From assembly GCA_009827235.1 (NCBI GenBank), contig SPMW01000019.1, positions 1 through 29,285 on the forward strand: a DNA stretch of 29,285 nt, in the 5' to 3' direction. This document shows, in pieces, positions 15,496-23,767 of this stretch. Both the position numbers and the translations under genes were made by a program. This stretch comes from Candidatus Campylobacter infans. Lineage in GTDB: Bacteria; Campylobacterota; Campylobacteria; Campylobacterales; Campylobacteraceae. Positions within the stretch are counted from its first letter, which is position 1. Every line of letters begins with the position of its first letter. The notes below the pieces were generated by a model, which did not search any database, was not told the origin of the DNA, and worked only from the letters and a program-made list of their open reading frames with translations.

Positions 15496-17157
15496 ATGCA
15501 ACAACATACTTCGCCTGTGGATTCTAAGACAAACTTAGTGCAAATCTACGGGCTAATTTTTGGTGTTTTGGGGGCGATTTTAACTTATTATTTAATGCCC
15601 TCAAATGCCGGTGAAATCGCTCAAGCAGCAGCTGGTGCTAAAAAGCTAAATACAGATGGGCTAGCGATTGTGGCTGCTGTGTCTGTGCTAATGGGCATTT
15701 GGTGGATGACAGAGGCCATTGCTTTGCCAGCAACTGCGTTATTGCCAATGGTGTTATTTCCGCTACTTGGCGTGGATGCTTTTAAGAGCGCGGTTGGGCC
15801 ATATGCTAGTGATACGATTTTTTTATTTATGGGCGGATTCGTGCTTGCTCTTGCTATGCAAAAATGGAATTTACACATAAGAATCGCCCTTGGTATCGTG
15901 CTTTTAGTAGGGACTAGTCCTAGGCGTTTGGTGGCTGGGTTTATGATAGCTACTGGCTTTGTATCTATGTGGGTTAGCAATACAGCAACGGCTGTGATGA
16001 TGTTGCCCGTTGGATTAAGCGTGCTTTATTTGGTGGCTAAACTCACCGGCAAGCAAATTCCACAATCAGCTAGCGTGGATTCTCAAACCATACTTGAAGA
16101 TAGTGCCGTAACCCAAAGCGTCCAAGGTGGCGTGATAAATACAGCATTACATGGCGGCGATGATATGGTTCAAGAAGTAAAAGATAAAACCTCGGCTTAC
16201 ACTTCAAATTTTGGAATTTCACTAATGCTTGGCATTGCTTATGCAGCTAGTCTTGGTTCGCTTGGGACTTTAATTGGCACTCCACCAAATGCGATTTTAG
16301 TCGGCAATATGAAAGAAATGGGCGTAGATATTGGCTTTGGGCAATGGATGATAATGGGCGTGCCACTTAGTATTGTAATGCTTGGGGCGTGCTGGGCTTT
16401 ATTAGTTTATGTGCTTTTTCCGCCTGAAATAAATGAAATACCAGGCGGGCGCGAAGTTATTAAAAAAGAATTACAAAAACTTGGAGCATTTAGCACAGGC
16501 GAGAAATTAGTCGCTGTGATTTTTGTGCTGGCTGCTTTTAGCTGGGTGTTTTTGGGCGTTATTTTAAAATATTATGGCATTAAAATAGCTAGTTTGGACT
16601 CAATAATTGCGATGAGCGTGGGAATCTCTCTTTTTATAATACCAGCAAATAAAAGTGGCGAGCGTTTGATTGATTGGGCTACGGCTAAGCATTTGCCTTG
16701 GGATATATTATTGCTTTTTGGCGGTGGTTTGGCACTTTCAGCTCAGTTTAGCAAAACTGGTCTTTCATTATGGATAGGCGAGCAAGTAAGTGCGCTAAGT
16801 TCGATGCCGATGATAGTTATTGTGCTTGCGGTTACTGCTCTTGTAATTTTCTTAACAGAAATAACCTCAAATACCGCCACAGCCGCAGCTTTTATACCAG
16901 TGATTATTGGCGTTGCTACTGGGCTTGGATACACAGAGCATAATGTTTTATTATTTACAATTCCTGTGGCACTAGCAGCTACTTGCGCTTTTATGCTGCC
17001 TGTGGCTACCCCGCCAAATGCCATTGCTTATGGTTCTGGGTATATGAAAATTTCACATATGGTAAAAGCAGGATTTTGGCTAAATTTAATTAGCATAGCT
17101 TTGATTACGCTTGTTGTGATGACAATAGGCGCAAGTGTGTTTAATCTATCGTATTAA
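15496..17157 (+). CDS. SLC13/DASS family sodium:anion symporter
   Basis: 553 residues with about twelve membrane helices. The two ion-binding repeats are clear: SNTATAVMMLPVG with LIGTPPNAILVG in the first half, and TSNTATAAAFIPV with ATPPNAIAYGSGY in the second. These SNT and TPPN motifs coordinate sodium and a di- or tricarboxylate, or sulfate, in the family. WWMTEAIALPATALLP near residue 75 is also typical. A polar segment of about 55 residues (roughly 190-245) separates early helices and is rich in Ser, Thr and Asp. A C4-dicarboxylate substrate is likely but not certain. Confidence 0.9.
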   Translation: MQQHTSPVDSKTNLVQIYGLIFGVLGAILTYYLMPSNAGEIAQAAAGAKKLNTDGLAIVAAVSVLMGIWWMTEAIALPATALLPMVLFPLLGVDAFKSAVGPYASDTIFLFMGGFVLALAMQKWNLHIRIALGIVLLVGTSPRRLVAGFMIATGFVSMWVSNTATAVMMLPVGLSVLYLVAKLTGKQIPQSASVDSQTILEDSAVTQSVQGGVINTALHGGDDMVQEVKDKTSAYTSNFGISLMLGIAYAASLGSLGTLIGTPPNAILVGNMKEMGVDIGFGQWMIMGVPLSIVMLGACWALLVYVLFPPEINEIPGGREVIKKELQKLGAFSTGEKLVAVIFVLAAFSWVFLGVILKYYGIKIASLDSIIAMSVGISLFIIPANKSGERLIDWATAKHLPWDILLLFGGGLALSAQFSKTGLSLWIGEQVSALSSMPMIVIVLAVTALVIFLTEITSNTATAAAFIPVIIGVATGLGYTEHNVLLFTIPVALAATCAFMLPVATPPNAIAYGSGYMKISHMVKAGFWLNLISIALITLVVMTIGASVFNLSY

Positions 17158-17164
17158 AATTTTA

Positions 17165-18628
17165 ATGAAGTTAAACACGCATACTAAAAATGAGACTTTT
17201 GTGAGTCTATTTGATATAGGTGATATAAAATCAAACCAAAAAGCTGAATTTTTAAACCTGCAAAATACAAAAACATTGACAAAAAGCAAAAATTTAGGGC
17301 AGGTTTTTACTCCGCCTTTTGTTGTGGATTTAATGCTTAAAATGCCCCAAAACAAAGCCCTTTGCGGACGCAAAATTTTAGAAGCAGGTTGCGGGGACGG
17401 GGCTTTTTTAACGGCACTTGCAAGGCGTTATGCGAGCGAGTTTTTAGAGAATTCAAAAGATTTAAAACGCTTAAAATTTGAGTTAGAGACAAATTTAATC
17501 GGTGTTGAGATTGATACTGAAATTTTAAGCAAATGCCACGAGAATTTAGACAAGGTAGCAAGCGAATTTGGCTTAAAAAATGTCGCGTGGAATTTACAAA
17601 ATGGCGATTTTTTGGAGCTTTATGAAAACTACAAAGCCCAAATCGACTTAATCATCGGCAATCCGCCCTACATAAGAGTGCATAATCTTAACGAAAATGC
17701 CCGCAAATTCACGCGCGGGGGAATGAGTGATTTGTTTTTAATCTTTTTTGAGCTTGGTTTTGAGTGCCTAAAAAAGGGCGGCGAGCTTGTTTTTATCACA
17801 CCTAGTTCGTGGCTAAATAGCAAGGCTGGGGCGAGTTTGCGTAGGCAAATTTGTGCCGAAAAAAATCTTACTCAAATCATAGACTTTTCGCACGAAAAAG
17901 TGTTTGATAAAATCACCACTTACAGCCTTATCAGCGCTTTTAAAAAGGGCGAAAAAAGCGAATTTGTAGAGTGTGGCGAGTTTGCAAATGGCGAAATTTT
18001 GAAAAAAAGAAAAATCGCTTATGAAAATCTTTTTTTACCGAGTGGAGAGATTTTTTTGGGCGAGGCGAAATTTAAAAAAATCCTAAATTTAAAGCCTTTG
18101 GCTGTGAAAAACGGCTTTGCCACGCTTTGCGATGCGTTTTTTTTCGGCGATTTTAGCGGCTTTGCTTACCCAAAAATTCGCGCTTACAAGGCTTCAAATG
18201 GCAAATGGTGCGAGTGCATTTACCCTTATGATGAAAATGGCGTTTTCATAAAGCCAAGCGGTGCGATTTTAAAGCGTTATGATGAGTATGAAAAACGGCT
18301 TAAAAGCAGGGATTTGCGCGGTGCAAGCTGGTTTGAATTTGGGCGCAGTCAAGGACTAAAAGACACGCACAAGCGCAAAATCGCCTTTAACACGCTTATC
18401 CGCGAGCTTAAAGACTTGCGAATTTGTGAAGTTAAGGCTGGCGAGGGCGTTTTTGGCGGGCTTTATTTGGCAAGTGATTTGCCCGTAGAGCATTTTGAAA
18501 AAGCCTTACGAAATGATGAATTTTTAGGCTTTGTGCGAAGTTTAGGCAAATACAAAAACGGCGGTTATTATACCTTTTCAAGCACTGATTTGGGACGATT
18601 TTTAGCCTATAAATTTGGTGCGTTTTGA
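17165..18628 (+). CDS. DNA adenine-N6 methyltransferase of a type II R-M system
   Basis: 487 residues from the ATG 7 bases after the SLC13 stop; a GTG at 17135 would overlap that gene. GQVFTPPFVVDLM (45-57) precedes the SAM-binding motif I ILEAGCGDGAFL (71-82). The catalytic motif IV is NPPYIRVH (166-173). GELVFITPSSWLNS follows, and the C-terminal half is a probable target-recognition domain, as in TaqI/Eco57I-like gamma-class enzymes. No Shine-Dalgarno is visible. It is paired with a candidate endonuclease 18 bases downstream. The recognition site cannot be inferred. Confidence 0.87.
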   Translation: MKLNTHTKNETFVSLFDIGDIKSNQKAEFLNLQNTKTLTKSKNLGQVFTPPFVVDLMLKMPQNKALCGRKILEAGCGDGAFLTALARRYASEFLENSKDLKRLKFELETNLIGVEIDTEILSKCHENLDKVASEFGLKNVAWNLQNGDFLELYENYKAQIDLIIGNPPYIRVHNLNENARKFTRGGMSDLFLIFFELGFECLKKGGELVFITPSSWLNSKAGASLRRQICAEKNLTQIIDFSHEKVFDKITTYSLISAFKKGEKSEFVECGEFANGEILKKRKIAYENLFLPSGEIFLGEAKFKKILNLKPLAVKNGFATLCDAFFFGDFSGFAYPKIRAYKASNGKWCECIYPYDENGVFIKPSGAILKRYDEYEKRLKSRDLRGASWFEFGRSQGLKDTHKRKIAFNTLIRELKDLRICEVKAGEGVFGGLYLASDLPVEHFEKALRNDEFLGFVRSLGKYKNGGYYTFSSTDLGRFLAYKFGAF

Positions 18629-18646
18629 TGAGTAAAAGGATAAAAG

Positions 18647-19369
18647 ATGAGTTTAAATGAAAACTTTCTAGCTACGCTTACAAGGGCATTTGAGACATAT
18701 TTGCAAACGAGTGCAAGAAGCAACGAAAAACTTAAAATTTTGCACGCTAAAATCGCAAGCGATTTAGCCCAAAAACTTGGCAACGAATTTGAAATAAAGT
18801 CCTATGGCGTGGGCGATGGCAAGGAAGAAAGCCTTGTTGGGAGATATTATGATAAAGCGGTGGATATTTCTGTGCTGCAAAATGGTGCTGGGCGTGCTGG
18901 CGTGGCGGTGAAATTTGTGATGAGTAATTACGCGCAAAATGCGAATAATTATTTTGAAAATATGCTGGGCGAGACGGCAAATTTGCGCTCAAATGGTTTG
19001 CCGTATTTTCAAATTTTAATCGTGCCTGAGAGTATGCCATATTTTGAAAAAGACGGCAGCATAGGTAAGATTGAGGAATTAACAGATCATCATTTGGAGA
19101 AATACCTTAACTTGTCCCAAGATGATGTGGGGAGATTTTTTCACATACCAAACAACACATTGCTTGTGGTAGTAAAGCTGCCCAAATTTAGCCACGCGCA
19201 AGATAAGGACGAGTATAAAGCCCTTTGCAGCGGACAGGCTTTGCAATACTCGCAAAAATTTAAGGCTGAATTTGAAAACAAAAATTCAGCAAATTTTGAA
19301 GGAAGCGTGATTTTTAATGATTATGAAAGATTTTTAAACAAACTTTATCATAGCGTTTTAGCCCTTTAA
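18647..19369 (+). CDS. Probable type II restriction endonuclease
   Basis: 240 residues, immediately downstream of the methyltransferase, with AAGG before the ATG. The segment around residues 70-110 could be a divergent PD-(D/E)XK core: DKAVDISVLQ with Asp73, then GVAVKF with Lys89, and Glu104 on the following helix. The adjacent SNYAQNANNYFENMLGETAN stretch, followed by PYFQILIVPE, looks like the conserved body of a restriction enzyme family. The catalytic assignment is tentative and the main support is context: a same-strand, same-size-class partner of a DNA methyltransferase. Confidence 0.65.
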   Translation: MSLNENFLATLTRAFETYLQTSARSNEKLKILHAKIASDLAQKLGNEFEIKSYGVGDGKEESLVGRYYDKAVDISVLQNGAGRAGVAVKFVMSNYAQNANNYFENMLGETANLRSNGLPYFQILIVPESMPYFEKDGSIGKIEELTDHHLEKYLNLSQDDVGRFFHIPNNTLLVVVKLPKFSHAQDKDEYKALCSGQALQYSQKFKAEFENKNSANFEGSVIFNDYERFLNKLYHSVLAL

Positions 19370-19518
19370 GAAAAGCAAGGGAATAAAAAATTTATTTTAA
19401 TCTGCTAGAATGAGACATTAGTAAGATGATACAAATTTTTAAGTTATAAAATAAAAATTAACAAACGCAATAAAATTTTACAAGCAAAATTTTATTGTAT
19501 TATTTGGCTAAATTTTGC

Positions 19519-19524
19519 TACAAT
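19519..19524 (+). promoter_or_regulatory. -10 element of the PilZ-lspA-hemJ promoter
   Basis: AATTTTGCTACAAT is an extended -10 box 24 bases before the chosen ATG. It lies just downstream of the alternative upstream start at 19515, which rules that start out. Confidence 0.65.
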
Positions 19525-19547
19525 CATGGATTTTTCAAGGACACAAT

Positions 19548-20681
19548 ATGAAATATGAAGGCTATGTTCAACTACACAATTGCTATGATTTATTTCCTAG
19601 GCTTGAAAAGGATTTTGTAGAATTTGCTAAGGTTGCCCTAGAAGTAGAAGAAAAGCATGTAGATCCTTATGAGCTTGAAGATGCGATGAAACTTGTATTT
19701 CATAATATCATCAAGGGCGTAAGCGATAAAACGCTAGTTATAGATGTGCTTTTAAAATGCTTTAATGATAATGATATGTTGGCGAAATTTATTACCACAG
19801 CTGCGATGTTGCGTTTGGTTAATCACTTTGCTCGTATGATAAATGAAGAACGCCCTGAAATGATGCATAATATAGTAAATATGACAAATGCGGTTCAGGC
19901 TTTTGGCGTGGAATTTGGCTTTATTAAAGAAGATGAGATTATAAGAAAAGAAATTATAGAAGATGAAAAGCCATTAGCAAATACCATAACCTTAGATGGC
20001 GGATTAAATTTATACGGCGATATGTTTGCTGAGCTTAAAAAAGCTAAGAACAAAAATGCAAATGTAGTGTTTTTAAATCTGTATAAAGGTGTGCCGATAA
20101 AAAGCAAAAGCAAGATTATTAAAATCGAAAAAAACGGCGTTACTTTTAGTATTAGCCCTTTACAACTTGAAGCTATTAAAAAAGAAGGCTATGCTTATAT
20201 AATCCAAGATAAAAATATCACCGCAGGCATTCAAGCTAAAATCGCTAATATCAACCTAGCAGCGCGCACCATAACGCTTGATGATTTTTCTCGTAGCACA
20301 AAAAATTACGCCCTAATGCGCCGTTATCCGCGCGTTCATCCTAATAGAGCAATTTCAGCAAAACTTTTTGGCCCTGAAAATACAATGATTACCGGTAAAA
20401 TCTATGATATTAGCGAAGGCGGCATAGGTATAGTTAGCACGCAAGAATCCACTTGGTCAAGCGGCGAAGAATTAAAAGCTACTTTTAGCTTAGATATGGG
20501 CGGATCTAGGATGGATATTACGCTTTTTGTGGTTTTGGTGGTGGCTTTGAATTATCAAGGTGCGATGAGGTATTGTTGTAAGGTGGCAAAACCACAACCA
20601 ATGGTTCAAAATATAACGAAATTTTGTGATATGCGCATTAGACAAACCATCGAAGAATTATGCAATAATGCTCAAAATTAA
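19548..20681 (+). CDS. PilZ-domain protein, probable cyclic-di-GMP receptor
   Basis: 377 residues from the ATG with AAGGA in front. The C-terminal PilZ domain (about 255-365) has both ligand motifs: RxxxR at Arg258-Arg262 (RRYPR) and DxSxxG at Asp287-Gly292 (DISEGG). Residues about 170-250 resemble the beta-barrel partner domain that precedes PilZ in YcgR-like proteins. Residues 1-140 are helical with no domain I recognise. It probably links a second messenger to motility or surface behaviour, which is an inference. The downstream gene is lspA, 9 bases on. Confidence 0.82.
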   Translation: MKYEGYVQLHNCYDLFPRLEKDFVEFAKVALEVEEKHVDPYELEDAMKLVFHNIIKGVSDKTLVIDVLLKCFNDNDMLAKFITTAAMLRLVNHFARMINEERPEMMHNIVNMTNAVQAFGVEFGFIKEDEIIRKEIIEDEKPLANTITLDGGLNLYGDMFAELKKAKNKNANVVFLNLYKGVPIKSKSKIIKIEKNGVTFSISPLQLEAIKKEGYAYIIQDKNITAGIQAKIANINLAARTITLDDFSRSTKNYALMRRYPRVHPNRAISAKLFGPENTMITGKIYDISEGGIGIVSTQESTWSSGEELKATFSLDMGGSRMDITLFVVLVVALNYQGAMRYCCKVAKPQPMVQNITKFCDMRIRQTIEELCNNAQN

Positions 20682-20690
20682 GGCTAGTTA

Positions 20691-21128
20691 ATGCGCGCTG
20701 ATTTATTAAAATTTTTTATTGCTTTTTTTATAGTTTTATTAATTGATCAAGCTATTAAATGGCTTTTTTTACACGGATTTGCTTATCAAGGTTCTTGGTT
20801 TGATTTAAAATTAGTTTATAATAAAGGCGTGGCGTTTTCGTGGTTTGCCTTTTTGGGCGAATATCTTAAAATCATACAAACCGCACTTGTTTTTCTTATT
20901 TTTGGTTATTTATTAGGCCAAAAGCAAATGTTAGCACGCTTTAAGATCGAACTTGGCATAATTTTAGGCGCTGGGGTATCAAATGTGATCGACAGATACA
21001 TGCATACAGGCGTGGTGGATTATTTTTACTGGCATAAAGGTTTTAGCTTTGCTGTGTTTAATTTTGCCGATGTAATGATAAATCTAGGCATCGCATTTAT
21101 TATTTTACGCTTAATTTTTAAAAAATAA
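20691..21128 (+). CDS. lspA: Lipoprotein signal peptidase (signal peptidase II)
   Basis: 145 residues with four membrane helices, which cleaves the signal peptide from diacylated prolipoproteins. NKGVAFS (44-50), GAGVSNVIDR (93-102), VVDY with catalytic Asp110, and AVFNFAD with catalytic Asp127 are all present. AAGG precedes the ATG. It is followed after 50 bases by hemJ, as in other campylobacters. Confidence 0.96.
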   Translation: MRADLLKFFIAFFIVLLIDQAIKWLFLHGFAYQGSWFDLKLVYNKGVAFSWFAFLGEYLKIIQTALVFLIFGYLLGQKQMLARFKIELGIILGAGVSNVIDRYMHTGVVDYFYWHKGFSFAVFNFADVMINLGIAFIILRLIFKK

Positions 21129-21178
21129 TAATTTAAAATTTTAAAATTTAATAATTTTTACCACACAAAAGGACAATT

Positions 21179-21613
21179 ATGGATTATTTTTGGCTTAAAT
21201 TTATACATTATCTAGCCTTTATTTCGTGGATGGCGATGCTTTTTTATTTACCGCGGCTTTTTGTTTATCATGCTGAAAACTTAAATAATGCTGATTTTGT
21301 AAAGGTTGTAAAAATCCAAGAGCGCAAGCTATATAATGGCATAGGCTGGATTGCGATGGGAGCTAGTATAGCTAGTGGTTTGGCTATATTTTTTATTTAT
21401 AAACCAGAGCTTATTCAAATGGGATATTTTCATATTAAATTGCTTTGTGCTGTGCTTTTGGTGGCTTATCATTTTAGTTTAGGGTATTATTTAAGGCTTT
21501 TTGCCAAAGATCAATGCCAAAAAAGCGGTAAATTTTTTAGAGCTTATAATGAAATCCCAACTCTTATCATGGCGGTTATAGTTTATGCGATGATAGTAAA
21601 TGCAAACTCGTAA
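21179..21613 (+). CDS. hemJ: Protoporphyrinogen IX oxidase HemJ
   Basis: 144 residues with four membrane helices. The N-terminal FIHYLAFISWMAMLFYLPRL carries the conserved His10. GYFHIKLL with Lys87 lies in the third helix. These match HemJ (UPF0093), which oxidises protoporphyrinogen to protoporphyrin in heme synthesis and is the usual form in bacteria lacking HemG or HemY. AAGGAC precedes the ATG. The next gene is convergent, with a bidirectional hairpin between them. Confidence 0.9.
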   Translation: MDYFWLKFIHYLAFISWMAMLFYLPRLFVYHAENLNNADFVKVVKIQERKLYNGIGWIAMGASIASGLAIFFIYKPELIQMGYFHIKLLCAVLLVAYHFSLGYYLRLFAKDQCQKSGKFFRAYNEIPTLIMAVIVYAMIVNANS

Positions 21614-21632
21614 ATTTTAATTATTTATTTAA

Positions 21633-21656
21633 AGCGATGATTATGAAATCATCGCT
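21633..21656. terminator. Bidirectional terminator between hemJ and dapD
   Basis: A 10-bp perfect stem (AGCGATGATT / AATCATCGCT) with the loop ATGA has A/T-rich flanks on both sides. It lies between two convergent stop codons 54 bases apart. Confidence 0.75.
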
Positions 21657-21667
21657 AAAAGCAAATT

Positions 21668-22834
21668 TTAATGTAAGTTTTCGTTTAATTTCACAGCCTT
21701 AATGCTTAGAGCGCAAATTATTTGTCCGCTTTGGCTATCTTGGCGCAAATGCAAGCCATTTAGCCCTGCAAGCTCGCGCCCTTTGTAAATCGTGGCGTTA
21801 AAATTAAAATTTGGATTGATTTTGGCAAGTTTTTGTCTGTTTTCTTCGCTGATGAAAATTTTTGTCCCTTCAAGCACGGCTACACCAGCATCTACAATAC
21901 AATCATCGCCTAATGGTATGCCAGTTACGCTATTTGCGCCTAGCAAGCAACGCTCGCCTATGCTGATAGGATTGCCATTTGTCCCACTAAGCACGCCTAA
22001 AATGCTAGCACCTCCGCCTATATCGCTACCTTCGCCAACTCTTACGCTGCTTGAAATGCGCCCTTCTACCATTACGCTACCAAGAGTGCCTGAATTAAAA
22101 TTTATATAACTAGCACCAGGCATCACCACCGTGCCGCTAGCTATATGCGCGCCTAATCTAACCTTGGCGCTATCAAGTATGCGAGTGGTATCGCTACTTG
22201 GCACAATATGTGATAAAAAGCGCGGGAATTTGTCGATGAATGCGATATTTGGGTATTTGCCACGCATTTTTAGCTCTATTTCGTTTTTGCGTAAATATTC
22301 TAATTCATAAGGCCTGCCATGCTCGTCCCAAGCGAGATTTGGTAAAATTTTAAATGCTCCATCAAGGTTTATCTCTCTTGGTTTTACAAAATTTTTTGAT
22401 AGCAAATAAAGCTTTAAATACACACTCTCAATGCTTTGTGGCGCGCTATCATCAAATAAAAACACAGCCTTAAAAATAGCCTTTTTATGCTCTTTAATCT
22501 CATCAAGCGCAACTTTTAATGCGCGCACATTTGCGTGTGTATCAAGCTCATCAAATAGCGATTCAAAAGGATATAAGGCATCTTTTAATATATTTTTATC
22601 AAGCAAAGCCACTACTTCGCTTTGGCTAAAATCAAAACTTACTCCATTTTTCATTAGCGCATTTATTATTACACCAGCACTTACAAAACTGCTCTTATAA
22701 TTTATCACGCCAAAATTAGCACAAAGCGTCTTGCCATCATCGTTTGGCGTAATTCTTGCTATGCTAAAAGCTAGCGGATCGCGCCAAGTGCTTAGCGCTT
22801 TTATATCTTTTGCGATTTCGTTAAAATCTTTCAT
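21668..22834 (-). CDS. dapD: Tetrahydrodipicolinate N-succinyltransferase
   Basis: 388 residues from the ATG that has AAAAGGGGAT in front; a frame start at 22891 would lie upstream of the likely promoter. It is the long epsilon-type DapD. An N-terminal domain of about 200 residues is followed by hexapeptide-repeat coils (VRLGAHIASGTVVMPGAS, VGEGSDIGGGASILG) that build a left-handed beta helix. The enzyme adds succinyl to tetrahydrodipicolinate in the diaminopimelate/lysine pathway that feeds peptidoglycan. It is a single gene, divergent from the TSUP gene. Confidence 0.93.
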   Translation of the reverse strand: MKDFNEIAKDIKALSTWRDPLAFSIARITPNDDGKTLCANFGVINYKSSFVSAGVIINALMKNGVSFDFSQSEVVALLDKNILKDALYPFESLFDELDTHANVRALKVALDEIKEHKKAIFKAVFLFDDSAPQSIESVYLKLYLLSKNFVKPREINLDGAFKILPNLAWDEHGRPYELEYLRKNEIELKMRGKYPNIAFIDKFPRFLSHIVPSSDTTRILDSAKVRLGAHIASGTVVMPGASYINFNSGTLGSVMVEGRISSSVRVGEGSDIGGGASILGVLSGTNGNPISIGERCLLGANSVTGIPLGDDCIVDAGVAVLEGTKIFISEENRQKLAKINPNFNFNATIYKGRELAGLNGLHLRQDSQSGQIICALSIKAVKLNENLH

Positions 22835-22865
22835 TTTATCCCCTTTTTTGGCAAATTTTTGGCAT

Positions 22866-22871
22866 ATTTTA
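22866..22871 (-). promoter_or_regulatory. -10 element of dapD
   Basis: On the minus strand the sequence reads TATGCTAAAAT, about 32 bases before the dapD ATG. Confidence 0.5.
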
Positions 22872-22902
22872 GCATAAAAATTAAATTTCAATCTTTTTTA
22901 GC

Positions 22903-22908
22903 TACAAT
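22903..22908 (+). promoter_or_regulatory. -10 element of the TSUP gene
   Basis: TTTTTTAGCTACAAT precedes the ATG by 33 bases. It is back to back with the dapD promoter in a 107-base gap. Confidence 0.6.
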
Positions 22909-22941
22909 GGGCGCTTTTTATTTTAAAATTTGGATTTTATT

Positions 22942-23682
22942 ATGCTTTTTTTACCATTTATAGGTGTTTTGACTGGTTTGATTTCTGGCTTTTTTGGCAT
23001 AGGTGGCGGCACTGTGCTAGTGCCTATATTGCTTGCGCTTGGCTATGATATTAAAATGGCAATTGGCATTAGCGTTATGCAAATGTTTATTGCTGCGCTT
23101 TTTGGAAGCTATTTTAATTACAAAAGACAAAAATTTGAGCTAAAAACCGCACTTTCTCTTGGCTTTGGCGCGCTAATTGGTGGTTCATTTAGCGGGGTTA
23201 TAGTTTCAAATGTGCCTGAAATTTATCTTAAATTATTGTTGATTTTTACGATTTTTTTAGCGCTTTTACGGCTAATTTTTTCACAAACAAACAAGCAAAA
23301 CAGCCAAAAAGAGCTACATTTAGCCTTGCTTTTTATTCTCGGGGCTGTTATTGGGGCTGTGGCTATATCAATAGGCATGGGAGGTTCTGTGTTTTTGATG
23401 CCGATTTTGGTAGGATTTTTAGGCGTGGATATTAAAAAAGCCGTGTCTTTGGGTTTATTTTTTGTGATTTTTAGCTCTTTTGGTGGTTTGCTTAGTCTTG
23501 GGTTTGGGGGTTTTATTGATTATAAGGCTGGCTTGCTTTTAAGTTTTGGCGCGCTTTTTGGCGTGTATCTTGGCACGCTAGCTCATCACAAAATAGACAA
23601 AACCACGCAAAAATGGAGTTTAGTAGCACTTAATATAAGTATGCTTGCTTTGCTAGTTTATAATCTTATTGCTTATAAATAA
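22942..23682 (+). CDS. TauE/SafE (TSUP) family membrane exporter
   Basis: 246 residues with about eight membrane helices in two repeats. Each repeat opens with the family's glycine-rich motif: GLISGFFGIGGGTVLVPIL near the start and GAVAISIGMGGSVFLMPIL in the second half. Family members export sulfite, sulfoacetate or other organosulfur anions; the substrate here is unknown. An in-frame TTG four codons upstream (22930) is also possible. The ATG is preferred although its ribosome-binding site is weak (TGGA). Confidence 0.85.
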   Translation: MLFLPFIGVLTGLISGFFGIGGGTVLVPILLALGYDIKMAIGISVMQMFIAALFGSYFNYKRQKFELKTALSLGFGALIGGSFSGVIVSNVPEIYLKLLLIFTIFLALLRLIFSQTNKQNSQKELHLALLFILGAVIGAVAISIGMGGSVFLMPILVGFLGVDIKKAVSLGLFFVIFSSFGGLLSLGFGGFIDYKAGLLLSFGALFGVYLGTLAHHKIDKTTQKWSLVALNISMLALLVYNLIAYK

Positions 23683-23740
23683 TGCTCTAAATTTTAAAAT
23701 TTGCTAAATTAAAATTTTTATTTTCCATCGCACTTTTTGG

Positions 23741-23746
23741 TATAAT
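23741..23746 (+). promoter_or_regulatory. -10 element of nnrDE
   Basis: CTTTTTGGTATAAT is a consensus box 21 bases before the start codon, followed by the Shine-Dalgarno AAAGGG. Confidence 0.65.
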
Positions 23747-23767
23747 TTGCCATCTTAAAGGGCAAAA

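Noticed and set aside
17135..17164. Upstream GTG start for the DNA methyltransferase
   Set aside because: It lies inside the SLC13 gene and adds ten residues unlike the family N-terminus; the ATG at 17165 is preferred.
19515..19547. Upstream start for the PilZ gene
   Set aside because: It lies upstream of the -10 box at 19519, so the transcript would not contain it; the ATG at 19548 has AAGGA.
22835..22891. Upstream in-frame extension of dapD
   Set aside because: It runs through the probable dapD -10 box; the ATG at 22834 has a very strong Shine-Dalgarno.
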